This document shows, piece by piece, positions 1 to 8,902 of a DNA stretch of 64,000 bases. The position numbers were made by a program, and so were the translations under genes. Numbering within the stretch: the stretch's first letter is position 1; each line of letters opens with the position of its first letter. Below the pieces are notes generated by a model that worked only from the letters and a program-made list of their open reading frames with translations, searched no databases and was not told the origin of the DNA. This stretch comes from Nostoc sp. 'Peltigera membranacea cyanobiont' N6 (GTDB taxonomy: Bacteria > Cyanobacteriota > Cyanobacteriia > Cyanobacteriales > Nostocaceae), in assembly GCF_002949735.1 (NCBI RefSeq), contig NZ_CP026681.1, positions 3,596,001-3,660,000 of the forward strand. The letters run 5' to 3'.

Positions 1-552
1 GCTAAAAATCGCCTCCAAGCAGCTGCCCAATCAACTTGGTTTGCTTTAGGATTAGCAACTACATTAGCAGGGCTAGGAATTATAGCAGGTTTATTAGGAA
101 AAGTCTATGGTCAAGTGGGAATTGGTTTGCCGATTATTGTCAGCATTATCGCCATTCTCATGGGGCTGAACTTACTAGAAGCATTACCTCTGCAATTTCC
201 ATCCTTGGGCGAAACCAATTGGATTTCGCCAGATTTACCAGCAGGATTGCGTTCTTATTTGCTGGGGCTGACTTTCGGCTTAGTCGCATCCCCTTGTAGC
301 ACGCCTGTTTTAGCTAGCTTGCTGAGTTGGATTGCCAGTACACAAGATTTAATTTTAGGCGCTATTTTGCTACTTTCTTACACAGCCGGTTATGTAGCAC
401 CCTTGATTTTGGCGGGGACTTTTACAGCTTCAATTAAAAAGTTACTAGAATTGCGTCGCTGGTCTGGTTGGATTAACCCAGTTAGCGGGGCGCTGTTGGT
501 AGGATTCGGTGTATTTTCCTTAATTTCTCGGATTCCCCTCGGCAATTTTTAA
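1..552 (+). CDS. ccdA: Cytochrome c biogenesis protein CcdA (5' end outside window)
   Basis: The reading frame is open from base 1, so the gene begins upstream of the window; 183 codons are present. The product is a very hydrophobic membrane protein of the CcdA/DsbD-transmembrane family, which carries reducing equivalents across the thylakoid or plasma membrane to keep apocytochrome c haem-binding cysteines reduced. A conserved ASPCSTPVL segment, with Cys at about residue 99 of the visible part, matches the second redox cysteine of the family; the first would lie upstream. The ccs1 gene follows 29 bases downstream in the same direction. This is the usual system II pairing and supports the call. 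Confidence 0.88.
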   Translation, partial: AKNRLQAAAQSTWFALGLATTLAGLGIIAGLLGKVYGQVGIGLPIIVSIIAILMGLNLLEALPLQFPSLGETNWISPDLPAGLRSYLLGLTFGLVASPCSTPVLASLLSWIASTQDLILGAILLLSYTAGYVAPLILAGTFTASIKKLLELRRWSGWINPVSGALLVGFGVFSLISRIPLGNF

Positions 553-581
553 GATCAATACTTTGTTAGCTTTTACACCTA

Positions 582-1979
582 ATGACTATAGATGATTCAG
601 CGTCCAAAGAATTAAAATTGTGGGCAGTACCTGGAAAGTTCTTACGGCAGGAGCTTTTGCCCGTACTGACTAACTTACGATTAGCGATCGCACTCCTGCT
701 ATTGATTGCAATCTTTAGCTCCACTGGTACTGTAATTGAGCAAGGCCAGTCACCTGCATTTTACCAAAGCAATTACCCAGAACATCCCGCTTTATTTGGT
801 TTCCTAACTTGGAAGGTAATTCAGGTAGTTGGGTTAGACCATGTATATCGTACCTGGTGGTTTCTGGCATTACTCATCTTATTTGGCACGAGTTTAACTG
901 CTTGTTCATTTACCCGTCAGTTACCAGCCTTAAAAGCTGCCCAGCGCTGGAAATATTACGAAGAACCACGACAATTTCAAAAATTAGCTTTAAGTGCCGA
1001 ACTAGATAATGGTTCCCTAAATTCTCTCAGCGAAATATTACAGAAACGCCGCTATAAAATTTTTCCAGATCCAGAAAAAGAAAATCTTCTCTACGCCCGC
1101 AAGGGAATAGTCGGACGCATCGGCCCAATTATCGTTCATATTGGCATCGTAGCTATTCTGCTAGGGGGAATTTGGGGGGCGATGACTGGGTTTCTGGCCC
1201 AAGAAATGGTTGCTAGTGGCGATACATTTCAAGTGACAAATATTGTAGATGCTGGGCCAATAGCTGCCCAAGTCTCAAAAGATTGGTCTGTGCGAGTAAA
1301 TCGTTTTTGGATTGACTACACTCCATCTGGCGGCATCGATCAATTTTATTCCGATATGTCTGTCTTAAATAAGCAGGGAGAGGAAATCGATCGCAAGAAG
1401 ATTTTTGTCAACGAGCCTCTGCGCTATCATGGCATAACTTTCTACCAAACTGATTGGGGAATCGCAGGTGTTCGCGTCCAATTTAACAACAGCCCGATTT
1501 TTCAGCTACCGATGGCGCTATTGAACACCAAGGGACAAGGGCGGATTTGGGGAACATGGGTTCCGACTAAACCAGATTTGAGTGAGGGTGTCTCTTTATT
1601 AGCTAAAGACTTGCAAGGGATGGTATTAATTTACGATCCTACTGGCAAACTCGTTGATACTGTCCGCGCCGGAATGTCAACCGAAGTCAATGGTGTGAAG
1701 CTGAAAATTTTGGATGTCATTGGTAGCACTGGCTTACAAATTAAAGCCGATCCAGGCATACCAATTGTTTACACAGGGTTTGGCTTACTCATGCTGGGTG
1801 TGGTGATGAGTTACTTTTCTCATTCGCAAATATGGGCATTGCAAAAAGGCGATCGCTTGTATGTGGGTGGCAAAACTAATCGCGCCCAAGTTGCTTTTGA
1901 ACAAGAGGTTTTAGAGATTTTAGATTGGCTGAGTTCACAACCAAAAGTTGAGGAGAAAGAGGCGGCGATTGAAGTTTAA
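582..1979 (+). CDS. ccs1: Cytochrome c biogenesis protein Ccs1 (ResB family)
   Basis: This 465-residue membrane protein is the ResB/Ccs1 half of the system II haem-delivery and cytochrome c ligation complex; its partner CcsA is not in the window. Hydrophobic segments lie near residues 33-50, 92-109, 180-200 and 395-415, with a large soluble loop between the third and fourth that would face the lumen or periplasm. His186, inside the third segment, is in the position of a conserved family histidine. Length and topology are typical for cyanobacterial Ccs1. It follows ccdA closely and is probably co-transcribed with it. The start is an ATG at 582. Confidence 0.92.
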   Translation: MTIDDSASKELKLWAVPGKFLRQELLPVLTNLRLAIALLLLIAIFSSTGTVIEQGQSPAFYQSNYPEHPALFGFLTWKVIQVVGLDHVYRTWWFLALLILFGTSLTACSFTRQLPALKAAQRWKYYEEPRQFQKLALSAELDNGSLNSLSEILQKRRYKIFPDPEKENLLYARKGIVGRIGPIIVHIGIVAILLGGIWGAMTGFLAQEMVASGDTFQVTNIVDAGPIAAQVSKDWSVRVNRFWIDYTPSGGIDQFYSDMSVLNKQGEEIDRKKIFVNEPLRYHGITFYQTDWGIAGVRVQFNNSPIFQLPMALLNTKGQGRIWGTWVPTKPDLSEGVSLLAKDLQGMVLIYDPTGKLVDTVRAGMSTEVNGVKLKILDVIGSTGLQIKADPGIPIVYTGFGLLMLGVVMSYFSHSQIWALQKGDRLYVGGKTNRAQVAFEQEVLEILDWLSSQPKVEEKEAAIEV

Positions 1980-2113
1980 ATGTATTGCTTCCCCTTCCCG
2001 CAGGGTAGGGGCACATACACGATCCCTTTGCGTACCTATGGATTTCAAAGTTATTTTCCTCGTTTTACAAATGATTATGCCCACACGGGTACAGATTGGA
2101 AAATTATTAAACA

Positions 2114-3208
2114 TTGGAACTAAAGATTTATATATCTGCTCAACTTCAATCTAAACGACGGGTTTGCCTTCTACCTGCGATCGCGATCTTGTTGAGTATT
2201 GCTTCTTGCACTGCTGGTAATAAAAGCATCAAGCATGTTTCCCTGGTTGGTGCTGGAGCAAGTTTTCCTGCACCTTTGTACGAACGCTGGCTTGCAGATT
2301 ACAACCAGCAAAATCCTAATGTGCAAATTAACTATCAAGCTATAGGAAGCAGCGCTGGAGTGCAACAACTCATTGAAGGGACTGTGGACTTTGCAGCTAG
2401 TGATGTGGGAATTACAAATGAACAAGCAGCTAAGATAAAAAAGGGAGTAATTGCTTTACCTATGACTGCTGGTTCCATAGTACTGGCTTACAACCTCGCG
2501 CCCACTCGCCAGTCACCTCAAGCCAATCTACCAAATGGTTTAAAGCTATCACGCCAAGTTTACGTAGATATCTTTCTCGGAAAAATTACGAATTGGAATA
2601 ATCCAAGAATAGCTGTAGCTAATCCAGGGGTAAATTTGCCCAATCTACCGATTCAGGTTGTACACCGTACTGATGGTAGTGGGACTACAAGTGTATTGAC
2701 GCAACATCTTAGTACTATCAGTCTAGAATGGAAAAGCCAGGTTGCAGCCGGTAAAGCTGTAGCATGGCCAGTGGGAATTGGTGGAAAGGGTAACGAAGGT
2801 GTTACCGCCTTAATTCAACAGATACCAGGAGCTATTGGCTATGTAGAATACGTTTACGCCAAACAAAATAAACTCCCTATGGCTGCTTTGGAAAATAAAT
2901 TTGGTAATTATATTACGCCGACACCAGAATCTGTAGCTCAAACCTTGGAGTCAGTGAAATTACCCGCCGATAACTTGATTGCTTTTATCAACGATCCTAC
3001 AGGTTCCCAGGCTTATCCCATCGTCACTTACAGCTGGCTTTTGACTTATCAGCAGTATCCAAACCGAGTCAAAGGTCAAACGCTAAAAAAATTTATTGAT
3101 TGGGCTTTGATTGAGGGGCAAAAATCCAGTTTGGAACTCGGATATATTCCTTTGTCTAAAAAAGTTGTGCTTCAAGTGCAATCTGCTGCAAATAAAATTG
3201 CAGAATAA
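2114..3208 (+). CDS. pstS: Phosphate ABC transporter substrate-binding lipoprotein PstS
   Basis: This is a 364-residue periplasmic phosphate-binding protein. After a basic N-terminus and hydrophobic stretch comes a lipobox LSIASC with Cys32, so the mature protein should be a lipoprotein. PstS hallmarks follow: GAGASFPAPLYERW, the QAIGSSAGVQQ segment and HRTDGSGTT, all parts of the phosphate pocket. The start is uncertain: the frame opens with TTG at 2114 with no clear ribosome-binding site, and the next in-frame ATG lies far inside the mature domain. No pstC, pstA or pstB follows, so the protein must work with permease subunits encoded elsewhere or act as a high-affinity scavenger. Confidence 0.88.
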   Translation: MELKIYISAQLQSKRRVCLLPAIAILLSIASCTAGNKSIKHVSLVGAGASFPAPLYERWLADYNQQNPNVQINYQAIGSSAGVQQLIEGTVDFAASDVGITNEQAAKIKKGVIALPMTAGSIVLAYNLAPTRQSPQANLPNGLKLSRQVYVDIFLGKITNWNNPRIAVANPGVNLPNLPIQVVHRTDGSGTTSVLTQHLSTISLEWKSQVAAGKAVAWPVGIGGKGNEGVTALIQQIPGAIGYVEYVYAKQNKLPMAALENKFGNYITPTPESVAQTLESVKLPADNLIAFINDPTGSQAYPIVTYSWLLTYQQYPNRVKGQTLKKFIDWALIEGQKSSLELGYIPLSKKVVLQVQSAANKIAE

Positions 3209-3287
3209 CTAAGTCAGGGCTGTAATGCTGTTTACGTTTCTTAACGTAATTTGGCTTATTTCTACCAACTTACTTAGTTTTTAGTTT

Positions 3288-3447
3288 AGAGGTTGTTTGA
3301 AAAGTGTTTCGCTGTGACTTTAGGCACTTTAGATCCCCCCTAACCCCCCTTAAAAAGGGGGAAGAATCAAAGTCCCCCAATTTATCGGGGGATTTAGGGG
3401 GATCTAAAACTTTTGATACCGACAAGAGGACTTTTCAAACATCCTCT
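3288..3447. mobile_element. MITE-like element, family A, copy 1
   Basis: A 160-base element begins with AGAGGTTGTTTGAAAAG and ends with CTTTTCAAACATCCTCT, which are inverted complements with one mismatch. The interior is itself nearly palindromic, with runs of C and G (GATCCCCCC and GGGGGATC). It carries no open reading frame and lies 80 bases after pstS. Related, more diverged copies occur near 30952 and 48717. This is the pattern of a non-autonomous inverted-repeat element that could also fold as a transcript end. Confidence 0.72.
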
Positions 3448-3481
3448 TAGAGTAAGCGATCGCGTTATTTGAGATTGACAC

Positions 3482-3504
3482 TCTCAGTCCCTTTAGGACT
3501 GAGA
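3482..3504 (+). other. Perfect hairpin upstream of the DUF1636 gene
   Basis: TCTCAGTCC and GGACTGAGA form a perfect 9-base stem with loop CTTTA. It ends 40 bases before the ATG at 3545. No poly-T tract follows, so it looks more like a leader structure or a small dispersed repeat than a terminator. Confidence 0.5.
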
Positions 3505-3544
3505 TATAGATACAGGATGAGAAATTGAACCCTGCAATTTATCT

Positions 3545-3946
3545 ATGAATCATCAACACATTATATTTGTCTGCACAATCTGTGGAAGTAGCCATCAGAC
3601 AAAACAGGATGTTGCGAAAAGCGACGGTGAACGGCTGCTAGAGAAATTACAAACCCTATATCATGACTGGGTATTGCAAGATGAGTTCTCGATTCAACCC
3701 GTTGAATGTATGGGTGTTTGCGAGCAGGTTTGTGCAATTGCTTTCGTCTCTCCTAACAAACACACCTACTTATTCGGCGATCTGCCTGCTGATGCTGAAC
3801 GTGTAGAGGAGACAGCAACTGCCATACTTGACTGTGCTAGTCAATATCACGCCAAGCCAGATGGTTTGCTCGCCTACGCCAAGCGCCCGGAACTGCTCAG
3901 AGCCGGAGCGATCGCCCGGATTCCACCTCTGCCGCCGGGTCATTAG
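3545..3946 (+). CDS. DUF1636 family metal-binding protein
   Basis: This 133-residue soluble protein begins IIFVCTICGSSHQ and has a second cysteine group MGVCEQVCA in the middle. The arrangement resembles thioredoxin-like [2Fe-2S] ferredoxins, and DUF1636 is a CxxC-type putative metal-binding family whose biochemical role is not established. No signal peptide or membrane segment is visible. Its stop codon overlaps the stop region of the convergent radical SAM gene by four bases. A perfect hairpin lies 40 bases upstream. A role in metal or cofactor handling is inference from the cysteines only. Confidence 0.78.
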   Translation: MNHQHIIFVCTICGSSHQTKQDVAKSDGERLLEKLQTLYHDWVLQDEFSIQPVECMGVCEQVCAIAFVSPNKHTYLFGDLPADAERVEETATAILDCASQYHAKPDGLLAYAKRPELLRAGAIARIPPLPPGH

Positions 3947-5598
3947 CTACGGACTTTGGTGAGAATTTTTTGGGAATAAAACGAAGCTGATTCTTCGTTT
4001 TTGGCGCAATCTTGGGCAAATTTAATCAAATGATGTCCCACAAGTCCAACGTGAATCAAGTTTTCAATATTACCTGCTTTTAGTGCTGGCTTCGCCATTT
4101 TCCAGAAAGTTTGACGATAGTTACTAAATATGCCTACCCGCAGCAAAATATTACTTAAATAAGTTAAACCTTTGCGAATATTAGCTCCAGAAACGCGAGA
4201 TGGGCTGTTAGGAATTTCGATGCGGTTTGGATAGGTGTGTTCCATGTTGTAGGCGAACCGCTCATATAAAAATTCCGGCTCATAAGCAGTTGTGATACAA
4301 CGCCGCCACATCTCAATAACTTGCTCGTAGGGCATCAAAAACTCAACATTTGATTCGCGGTTTTCATCAAAGAGAAGTCGTCCTTCTGCTTCTAACCGCC
4401 GCCATAAAGGAGTTCTCGGTAGTGCATGAAGTAGGTTAATTGTCAACATCGGAATTTGCGATGCTCGAATAAATTCGATAATTCGGTCTGCTGTTTGTGG
4501 TGTATCTGTATCTAACCCGATGATGATTCCTGATACTACTTCCATACCATAGCTATTCAAAACCTGAATTGCTTTTAAGATGGGCATACTCAGATTTTGG
4601 TCTTTGGAAATGGCATGGAGAGCATTTGGTTCAGGTGTTTCGATGCCGCAAAAGATTGTGCAAAAATAAGCTTCGCGCATCATCTCTAGCAGTTTGGGAC
4701 TTTGAGCTAGGTTGAGCGTTGCTTCACAGGCAAACTGGATGGGGTAGCCATTGCGTTTTTGCCAGTCAATCAGATGAGGTAGTAACTTCATCGCGGCGCG
4801 GCGATCGCCAACAAAGTTATCATCGACAAAATACACTGCCCCCAAATTGCCAGATTGTCGCATTGCGTCTAACTCGGCGACTACTTGCTCTGGTGTTTTC
4901 ATCCTGGGACTGTTGCCATAGAGTTCGGGAATATCACAAAACTCGCAGTGATAAGGGCAACCACTGGAAAACTGGACATTTGCCAGAAAATAATCATTGA
5001 TATTCAGCAAATGATAAGCTGGGGTGGGAAACTCCGTTAGGGGCAAACGTTCCTTAGTTTCAAAGCGGATTTGCGCTTGGGGACGTTCCAGATTTTGGTC
5101 TAGATACTCGATCAGGCGATCGCTTCCATCTCCCAATTCACCCAAATTTAAAATGTCAAACTCAGGATAATATTCTGGACACCCAGATACTGAAGGACCA
5201 CCAACAACTGTGATTTTGCCGACTCGATGGGCGAGTTCGTTAATTTGATTAATCTGTGGTTTTTGGATATGCATTCCACTGACAATCACCACATCAGCCC
5301 ATTGATAATCACCCCTCGTTGCTGATTTGACATTCTCATCAATAAACCGCACTTCCCATTCTTGAGGTAAGTAGGCAGCCACAATTAAAATACCTTGGGG
5401 TGGCATAAAAGCCCGAACTTTACCCATAAGTGGGTAAGCATGATGAAAAGTCCCAAAGGAGCGGCTGTACTTGGGAAAAATACACAGAATGCGTCGATGG
5501 TTTGAGGGAACGTAGCTGGTTCTCTTAGCGATCGGAGCGGTTTTTGAATCGGCCGCTATATAAGTTGGGTTCTCTAAAGACTTCAGATTTACAGTCAT
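3943..5598 (-). CDS. B12-binding domain radical SAM protein with DUF4070 C-terminus
   Basis: This 551-residue enzyme is counted from an ATG at 5598, preceded by GGGGTGA; a GTG at 5610 is the alternative start. An N-terminal cobalamin-binding-like Rossmann region (about 35-185) contains MPPQGILIVAAYLP and VVGGPSVSG. The radical SAM core carries the cluster motif CPYHCEFC with Cys214, Cys218 and Cys221 (CX3CX2C). The C-terminal third resembles DUF4070. Members act as methyltransferases or carry out other radical chemistry; the substrate cannot be read from sequence. The gene stands alone and converges on the DUF1636 gene. The base-off B12 motif DxHxxG is not obvious, so cobalamin binding is by family resemblance. 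Confidence 0.85.
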   Translation of the reverse strand: MTVNLKSLENPTYIAADSKTAPIAKRTSYVPSNHRRILCIFPKYSRSFGTFHHAYPLMGKVRAFMPPQGILIVAAYLPQEWEVRFIDENVKSATRGDYQWADVVIVSGMHIQKPQINQINELAHRVGKITVVGGPSVSGCPEYYPEFDILNLGELGDGSDRLIEYLDQNLERPQAQIRFETKERLPLTEFPTPAYHLLNINDYFLANVQFSSGCPYHCEFCDIPELYGNSPRMKTPEQVVAELDAMRQSGNLGAVYFVDDNFVGDRRAAMKLLPHLIDWQKRNGYPIQFACEATLNLAQSPKLLEMMREAYFCTIFCGIETPEPNALHAISKDQNLSMPILKAIQVLNSYGMEVVSGIIIGLDTDTPQTADRIIEFIRASQIPMLTINLLHALPRTPLWRRLEAEGRLLFDENRESNVEFLMPYEQVIEMWRRCITTAYEPEFLYERFAYNMEHTYPNRIEIPNSPSRVSGANIRKGLTYLSNILLRVGIFSNYRQTFWKMAKPALKAGNIENLIHVGLVGHHLIKFAQDCAKNEESASFYSQKILTKVRS

Positions 5599-5760
5599 CG
5601 CAAATTTCACCCCAGAAGACTGAACAGCTAATTTGACAATCTATTGACTTAATCAGCTGTCATCCAAACTAGCTTACCGCGATCTTTCAGAAGTTTTTAA
5701 CTGTTAAGATATAAAATTTCTCCTAGAAGGGCGAACTGAATTAGTTTGCAAGCCACTGTC

Positions 5761-7380
5761 ATGAATTTGATTTACTTTCTTTTGCGTTCTTCATGGGGAA
5801 TGGTAGCGATCGCGATCGCTACCGGATTCCTGAGTGGCGGTAGTAGTGCTGGCTTAATTGCCTTAATTAGCCATACAGCAAGTAGCAGTTCCGCTTCCCG
5901 CTTCACATCCATCGCTTGGGGTTTTGTGGGGCTGGCGATCGTTGCACTGATTACCAGTATCATTTCTCAAGTGATGCTGATTCGTCTTTCTCAGAATGCC
6001 GTTTTGCAATTACGGATGCGTTTGAGTCGCCAGATTCTCGCTTCTGAATTGAGTCATCTGGAACGCTTAGGGAATCCTCGATTATTGGCAACTCTCACAG
6101 AAGACATTCAAGCGGTTGCTAATGCTGTTTATCAGATGCCTTTCATTTTTATTAATTTAGCGATCGTCCTGGGCTGCATAGCGTACATAACTTGGCTGTC
6201 TTGGTTAGTACTGGTAATGGTGTGTGGGATTTCAGTAGTGGCGATCGCTAGTTGTCAGTGGCTACTCAACAGAGGCGGGAAATTGCTGGCCCTAGCTCGT
6301 GAAGATGAGGATCATCTGTTTAAACATTTTCGCACTATTACCGAAGGAGTCAAGGAACTTAAACTAAATTACAGGCGACGTGAGGACTTTTTAGCAGAAA
6401 AACTGCAATCAACTGCTAACGAGTTTCGTCATCACAATGTTAACGGTCTGACCCTTTTTGCCATAACTTCAAGCTGGGGTCAACTCATATTCTTTTTTGC
6501 CCTCGGTTTTGTCCTATTCGTTTTGCCGAATCTGCTTACCATCAATTCTGAAACTCTTTCTGGTTACATTTTAACTTTCACTTATTTGGTGTTACCAATG
6601 GATAACATCATCAGCAAACTTCCCCTATTAAGCAAAGCCAGTATTGCCTTGCAAAAAATCGAGTCATTGGGTTTATCTCTAGCTAGTCGAACTGAAATAT
6701 CAACTGTTCCGCCTGCTCTGAAAGATGATTGGCACAGCTTAAAATTTAAAAGTGTTACCCATACTTACTACACAGTTCAAGAAGACAATAGCTTTACCTT
6801 TGGCCCCATCGATTTGACACTCTCTCCTCAAGAATTAGTCTTTATTGTCGGAGGAAATGGTAGCGGTAAATCTACATTAGCTAAACTAATTACCGGACTC
6901 TATATCCCTGAAAATGGTGAGATTTGGTTTGATAATGAGTTAATTAGCGAACAGAACCGAGAATGGTATCGGCAGCATTTTTCTGTAGTATTTTCCGACT
7001 TTTATTTATTTGAAGAACTTTTGGGATTAAAAAATGGTGACTTGGATATTCAAGCCAAAAAATATTTAAAACAACTGCAACTAGACCATAAAGTGAAAGT
7101 TGAAAATGGGCAACTTTCCACCACAGCACTTTCTCAAGGACAACGGAAACGGCTAGCTTTGCTTACAGCCTATTTGGAAGATCGACCAATTTATCTATTT
7201 GATGAGTGGGCAGCCGATCAAGATCCAGTATTCAAAGAAATATTTTACACTCAGATACTACCCGAACTGCGATCGCGGGGCAAAACAGTACTAGTGATTA
7301 GCCACGACGACCGCTATTTTCATTTAGCCAACCGAATTATTAAACTTGACTATGGAAAAATCGAGTCAGACAAAACTTAA
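5761..7380 (+). CDS. Cyclic-peptide-export-type ABC transporter (SyrD/PvdE family)
   Basis: This is a fused exporter half-transporter of 539 residues from the ATG at 5761; an in-frame TTG at 5746 would add five. Six hydrophobic segments occupy about residues 1-290. The nucleotide-binding domain follows, with Walker A GGNGSGKST near 364, signature LSQGQRKR near 457, Walker B IYLFDEWAADQDP near 477 and the switch histidine in VISHDD. The ADQDP after Walker B is typical of the SyrD/PvdE/YojI group, which exports cyclic or ribosomal peptides. No peptide synthetase or precursor gene is adjacent, so the cargo is unknown. Confidence 0.87.
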   Translation: MNLIYFLLRSSWGMVAIAIATGFLSGGSSAGLIALISHTASSSSASRFTSIAWGFVGLAIVALITSIISQVMLIRLSQNAVLQLRMRLSRQILASELSHLERLGNPRLLATLTEDIQAVANAVYQMPFIFINLAIVLGCIAYITWLSWLVLVMVCGISVVAIASCQWLLNRGGKLLALAREDEDHLFKHFRTITEGVKELKLNYRRREDFLAEKLQSTANEFRHHNVNGLTLFAITSSWGQLIFFFALGFVLFVLPNLLTINSETLSGYILTFTYLVLPMDNIISKLPLLSKASIALQKIESLGLSLASRTEISTVPPALKDDWHSLKFKSVTHTYYTVQEDNSFTFGPIDLTLSPQELVFIVGGNGSGKSTLAKLITGLYIPENGEIWFDNELISEQNREWYRQHFSVVFSDFYLFEELLGLKNGDLDIQAKKYLKQLQLDHKVKVENGQLSTTALSQGQRKRLALLTAYLEDRPIYLFDEWAADQDPVFKEIFYTQILPELRSRGKTVLVISHDDRYFHLANRIIKLDYGKIESDKT

Positions 7381-7421
7381 TCCCAGAGTATTGGAGTAAA
7401 ATCACAAATCTTTTCCTACTC

Positions 7422-7853
7422 CTATTCTCTGGCAATAACTATATCGTTGGACTTAATAACGGCATAAGCCTCTTTCCCCTCAGACAAATCTAACTCTTCT
7501 ACCGATACTCTGGTGATAATCGAAGTTAACTCAACTCTGTGAATAATCTCCAGTGTCACCTCACTATTAACTGCTCCTGTCACAACTCGTTTAATAACAC
7601 CCTTCAGAATATTGCGGGAGCTAACTTTGAGTGATTTCTTTTGAGTACTAATTTCTATCTCAGGGTTTTGAGTGTAGAGATGTTCCTCAGTTGGTAGGGA
7701 ATTGGATGGTGAAGAGTGTTGATTAAGACCGCGTACCAATTCCCGCAGAATTTCGGTCTTGGTTCGCTGAGACTGGCCGCAAAACTCTTCTAAAATCTTT
7801 CGTTCCTCTTCTGAGGTTTGGAATGTGACCCAGCCTTGTTCTTTTTTAGGCAT
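7422..7853 (-). CDS. Ribbon-helix-helix plus TOBE (molybdate-binding) regulator
   Basis: This 143-residue protein has an N-terminal segment (about 1-45) resembling ribbon-helix-helix DNA-binding domains, with TFQTSEEERKILEEFC and TKTEILRELVRGL. A Mop/TOBE domain of about 66 residues follows (77-143), with SSRNILKGVIKRVVTGAVNS and a closing DIVIARE. TOBE domains of this type bind molybdate or tungstate. The gene is divergent from modA across 94 bases, so the simplest reading is a molybdate-responsive regulator of modA that replaces ModE. This differs from ModE, which uses a winged helix. DNA binding is inferred. Confidence 0.78.
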   Translation of the reverse strand: MPKKEQGWVTFQTSEEERKILEEFCGQSQRTKTEILRELVRGLNQHSSPSNSLPTEEHLYTQNPEIEISTQKKSLKVSSRNILKGVIKRVVTGAVNSEVTLEIIHRVELTSIITRVSVEELDLSEGKEAYAVIKSNDIVIARE

Positions 7854-7947
7854 AATTTTACCGATATAGTTGGGAAAATCTTGGTATTATTGGTACGATT
7901 CTACCTAGCATCAATTTTAGAAAAAAACCTCTCAAGCACCTTATTCT

Positions 7948-8742
7948 ATGAAAAGAAGACAAATTCTTGGTTTCCTGGGTGTAGCAGTTGCTGGCTTGTT
8001 CTTGGCAATCGGTTTACCGTTAGTTACTCCTTCTCCTGTAATAGCACAGTCAAACACCACTATCCTCGTGTCCGCAGCCGCCAGCTTAAAAGAGGCACTG
8101 GAAGAAATTAAGCCTTTGTACCAACAAAGTAAATCAGATGTCAACATTAATTATAATTTTGGGGCTTCTGGTGCTTTGCAGCAACAGATTGAACAAGGTG
8201 CGCCAGCCGACATCTTTATTTCTGCCGGCAAAAAACAAGTGGATGCCTTAGAACAAAAAGGACTTTTGGTACCAGGTAGCCGGACTAACCTGGCAAATAA
8301 CCGTTTAGTCTTGATTGTGGCTCAGGATGTTGTTGGCATTAATAGCTTCTACAATTTAACAGATAGTAAGATTAAAAAAATTGCGATCGGTGAACCCAGA
8401 AGTGTACCCGCCGGTCAATATGGGGAGCAAGTCTTAAGAAAATTGAAACTTTACGATCGGGTAAAGTCCAAATTGGTTTTTGCTAACAATGTGCGTCAAG
8501 TTTTAGCAGCAGTAGAAAGTGGTAACGCTGAAGCTGGTTTAGTTTACGCCACTGATGCCAAAATCTCCAATAAGGTAAAAGTTGTAGTCGCTGCTGACGA
8601 TAAGTTTCACTCACCAATTGTCTATCCAATGGCAGTAATTAAAAGTAGTAAAAATATTCCCGCAGCCAAAGAGTTTATCCAGTTTTTATCTGACAGTCAA
8701 GCGAAGGATGTACTCAAAAAATATGGGTTTATTATACGTTGA
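7948..8742 (+). CDS. modA: Molybdate ABC transporter substrate-binding protein ModA
   Basis: This is a 264-residue periplasmic molybdate-binding protein. An N-terminal signal peptide (MKRRQILGFLG, then a hydrophobic stretch ending SPVIAQS) precedes the mature start TTILVSAAASLKEALEEI, the usual ModA opening whose serines bind the oxyanion. NYNFGASGALQQQIEQGAPADIFIS is the second conserved block. Length is typical. A strong terminator follows six bases after the stop and no modB or modC follows, so the permease and ATPase must be encoded elsewhere. Expression is probably controlled by the divergent TOBE regulator. Confidence 0.92.
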   Translation: MKRRQILGFLGVAVAGLFLAIGLPLVTPSPVIAQSNTTILVSAAASLKEALEEIKPLYQQSKSDVNINYNFGASGALQQQIEQGAPADIFISAGKKQVDALEQKGLLVPGSRTNLANNRLVLIVAQDVVGINSFYNLTDSKIKKIAIGEPRSVPAGQYGEQVLRKLKLYDRVKSKLVFANNVRQVLAAVESGNAEAGLVYATDAKISNKVKVVVAADDKFHSPIVYPMAVIKSSKNIPAAKEFIQFLSDSQAKDVLKKYGFIIR

Positions 8743-8747
8743 AGAAC

Positions 8748-8765
8748 AAGGGGCTTAAGCCCCTT
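8748..8765 (+). terminator. Intrinsic terminator of modA
   Basis: AAGGGGC and GCCCCTT form a perfect 7-base stem around a TTAA loop, followed by ATCTTAATT. It starts six bases after the modA stop codon. Confidence 0.75.
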
Positions 8766-8780
8766 ATCTTAATTGAGGTC

Positions 8781-8902
8781 TAAGGGACTTCCAGAAAATA
8801 AACTATCCAATTTATTCAGATTATATTTTTCTTACTCCCCCTGCCCCCTGCCCCCTGCCCCCTACTTACACAGCGATTGGTTATTTTTTTTGGAAGTCCT
8901 AA
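8781..8902. mobile_element. MITE-like element, family C, copy 1
   Basis: This 122-base element starts TAAGGGACTTCCAGAAAATA and ends TTTTTTTTGGAAGTCCTAA, an imperfect terminal inverted repeat. The interior has a heptamer run of the CCCCCTG type repeated about four times. A second copy lies at 18317-18447. The right end overlaps the last codon of the leftward peroxiredoxin gene: its TAG stop at 8899-8901 is inside the terminal repeat. Confidence 0.65.

Noticed and set aside
7854..7947. NtcA or ModE site upstream of modA
   Set aside because: GTA and TAC occur with seven bases between them instead of eight, and no ModE-type palindrome is clear.
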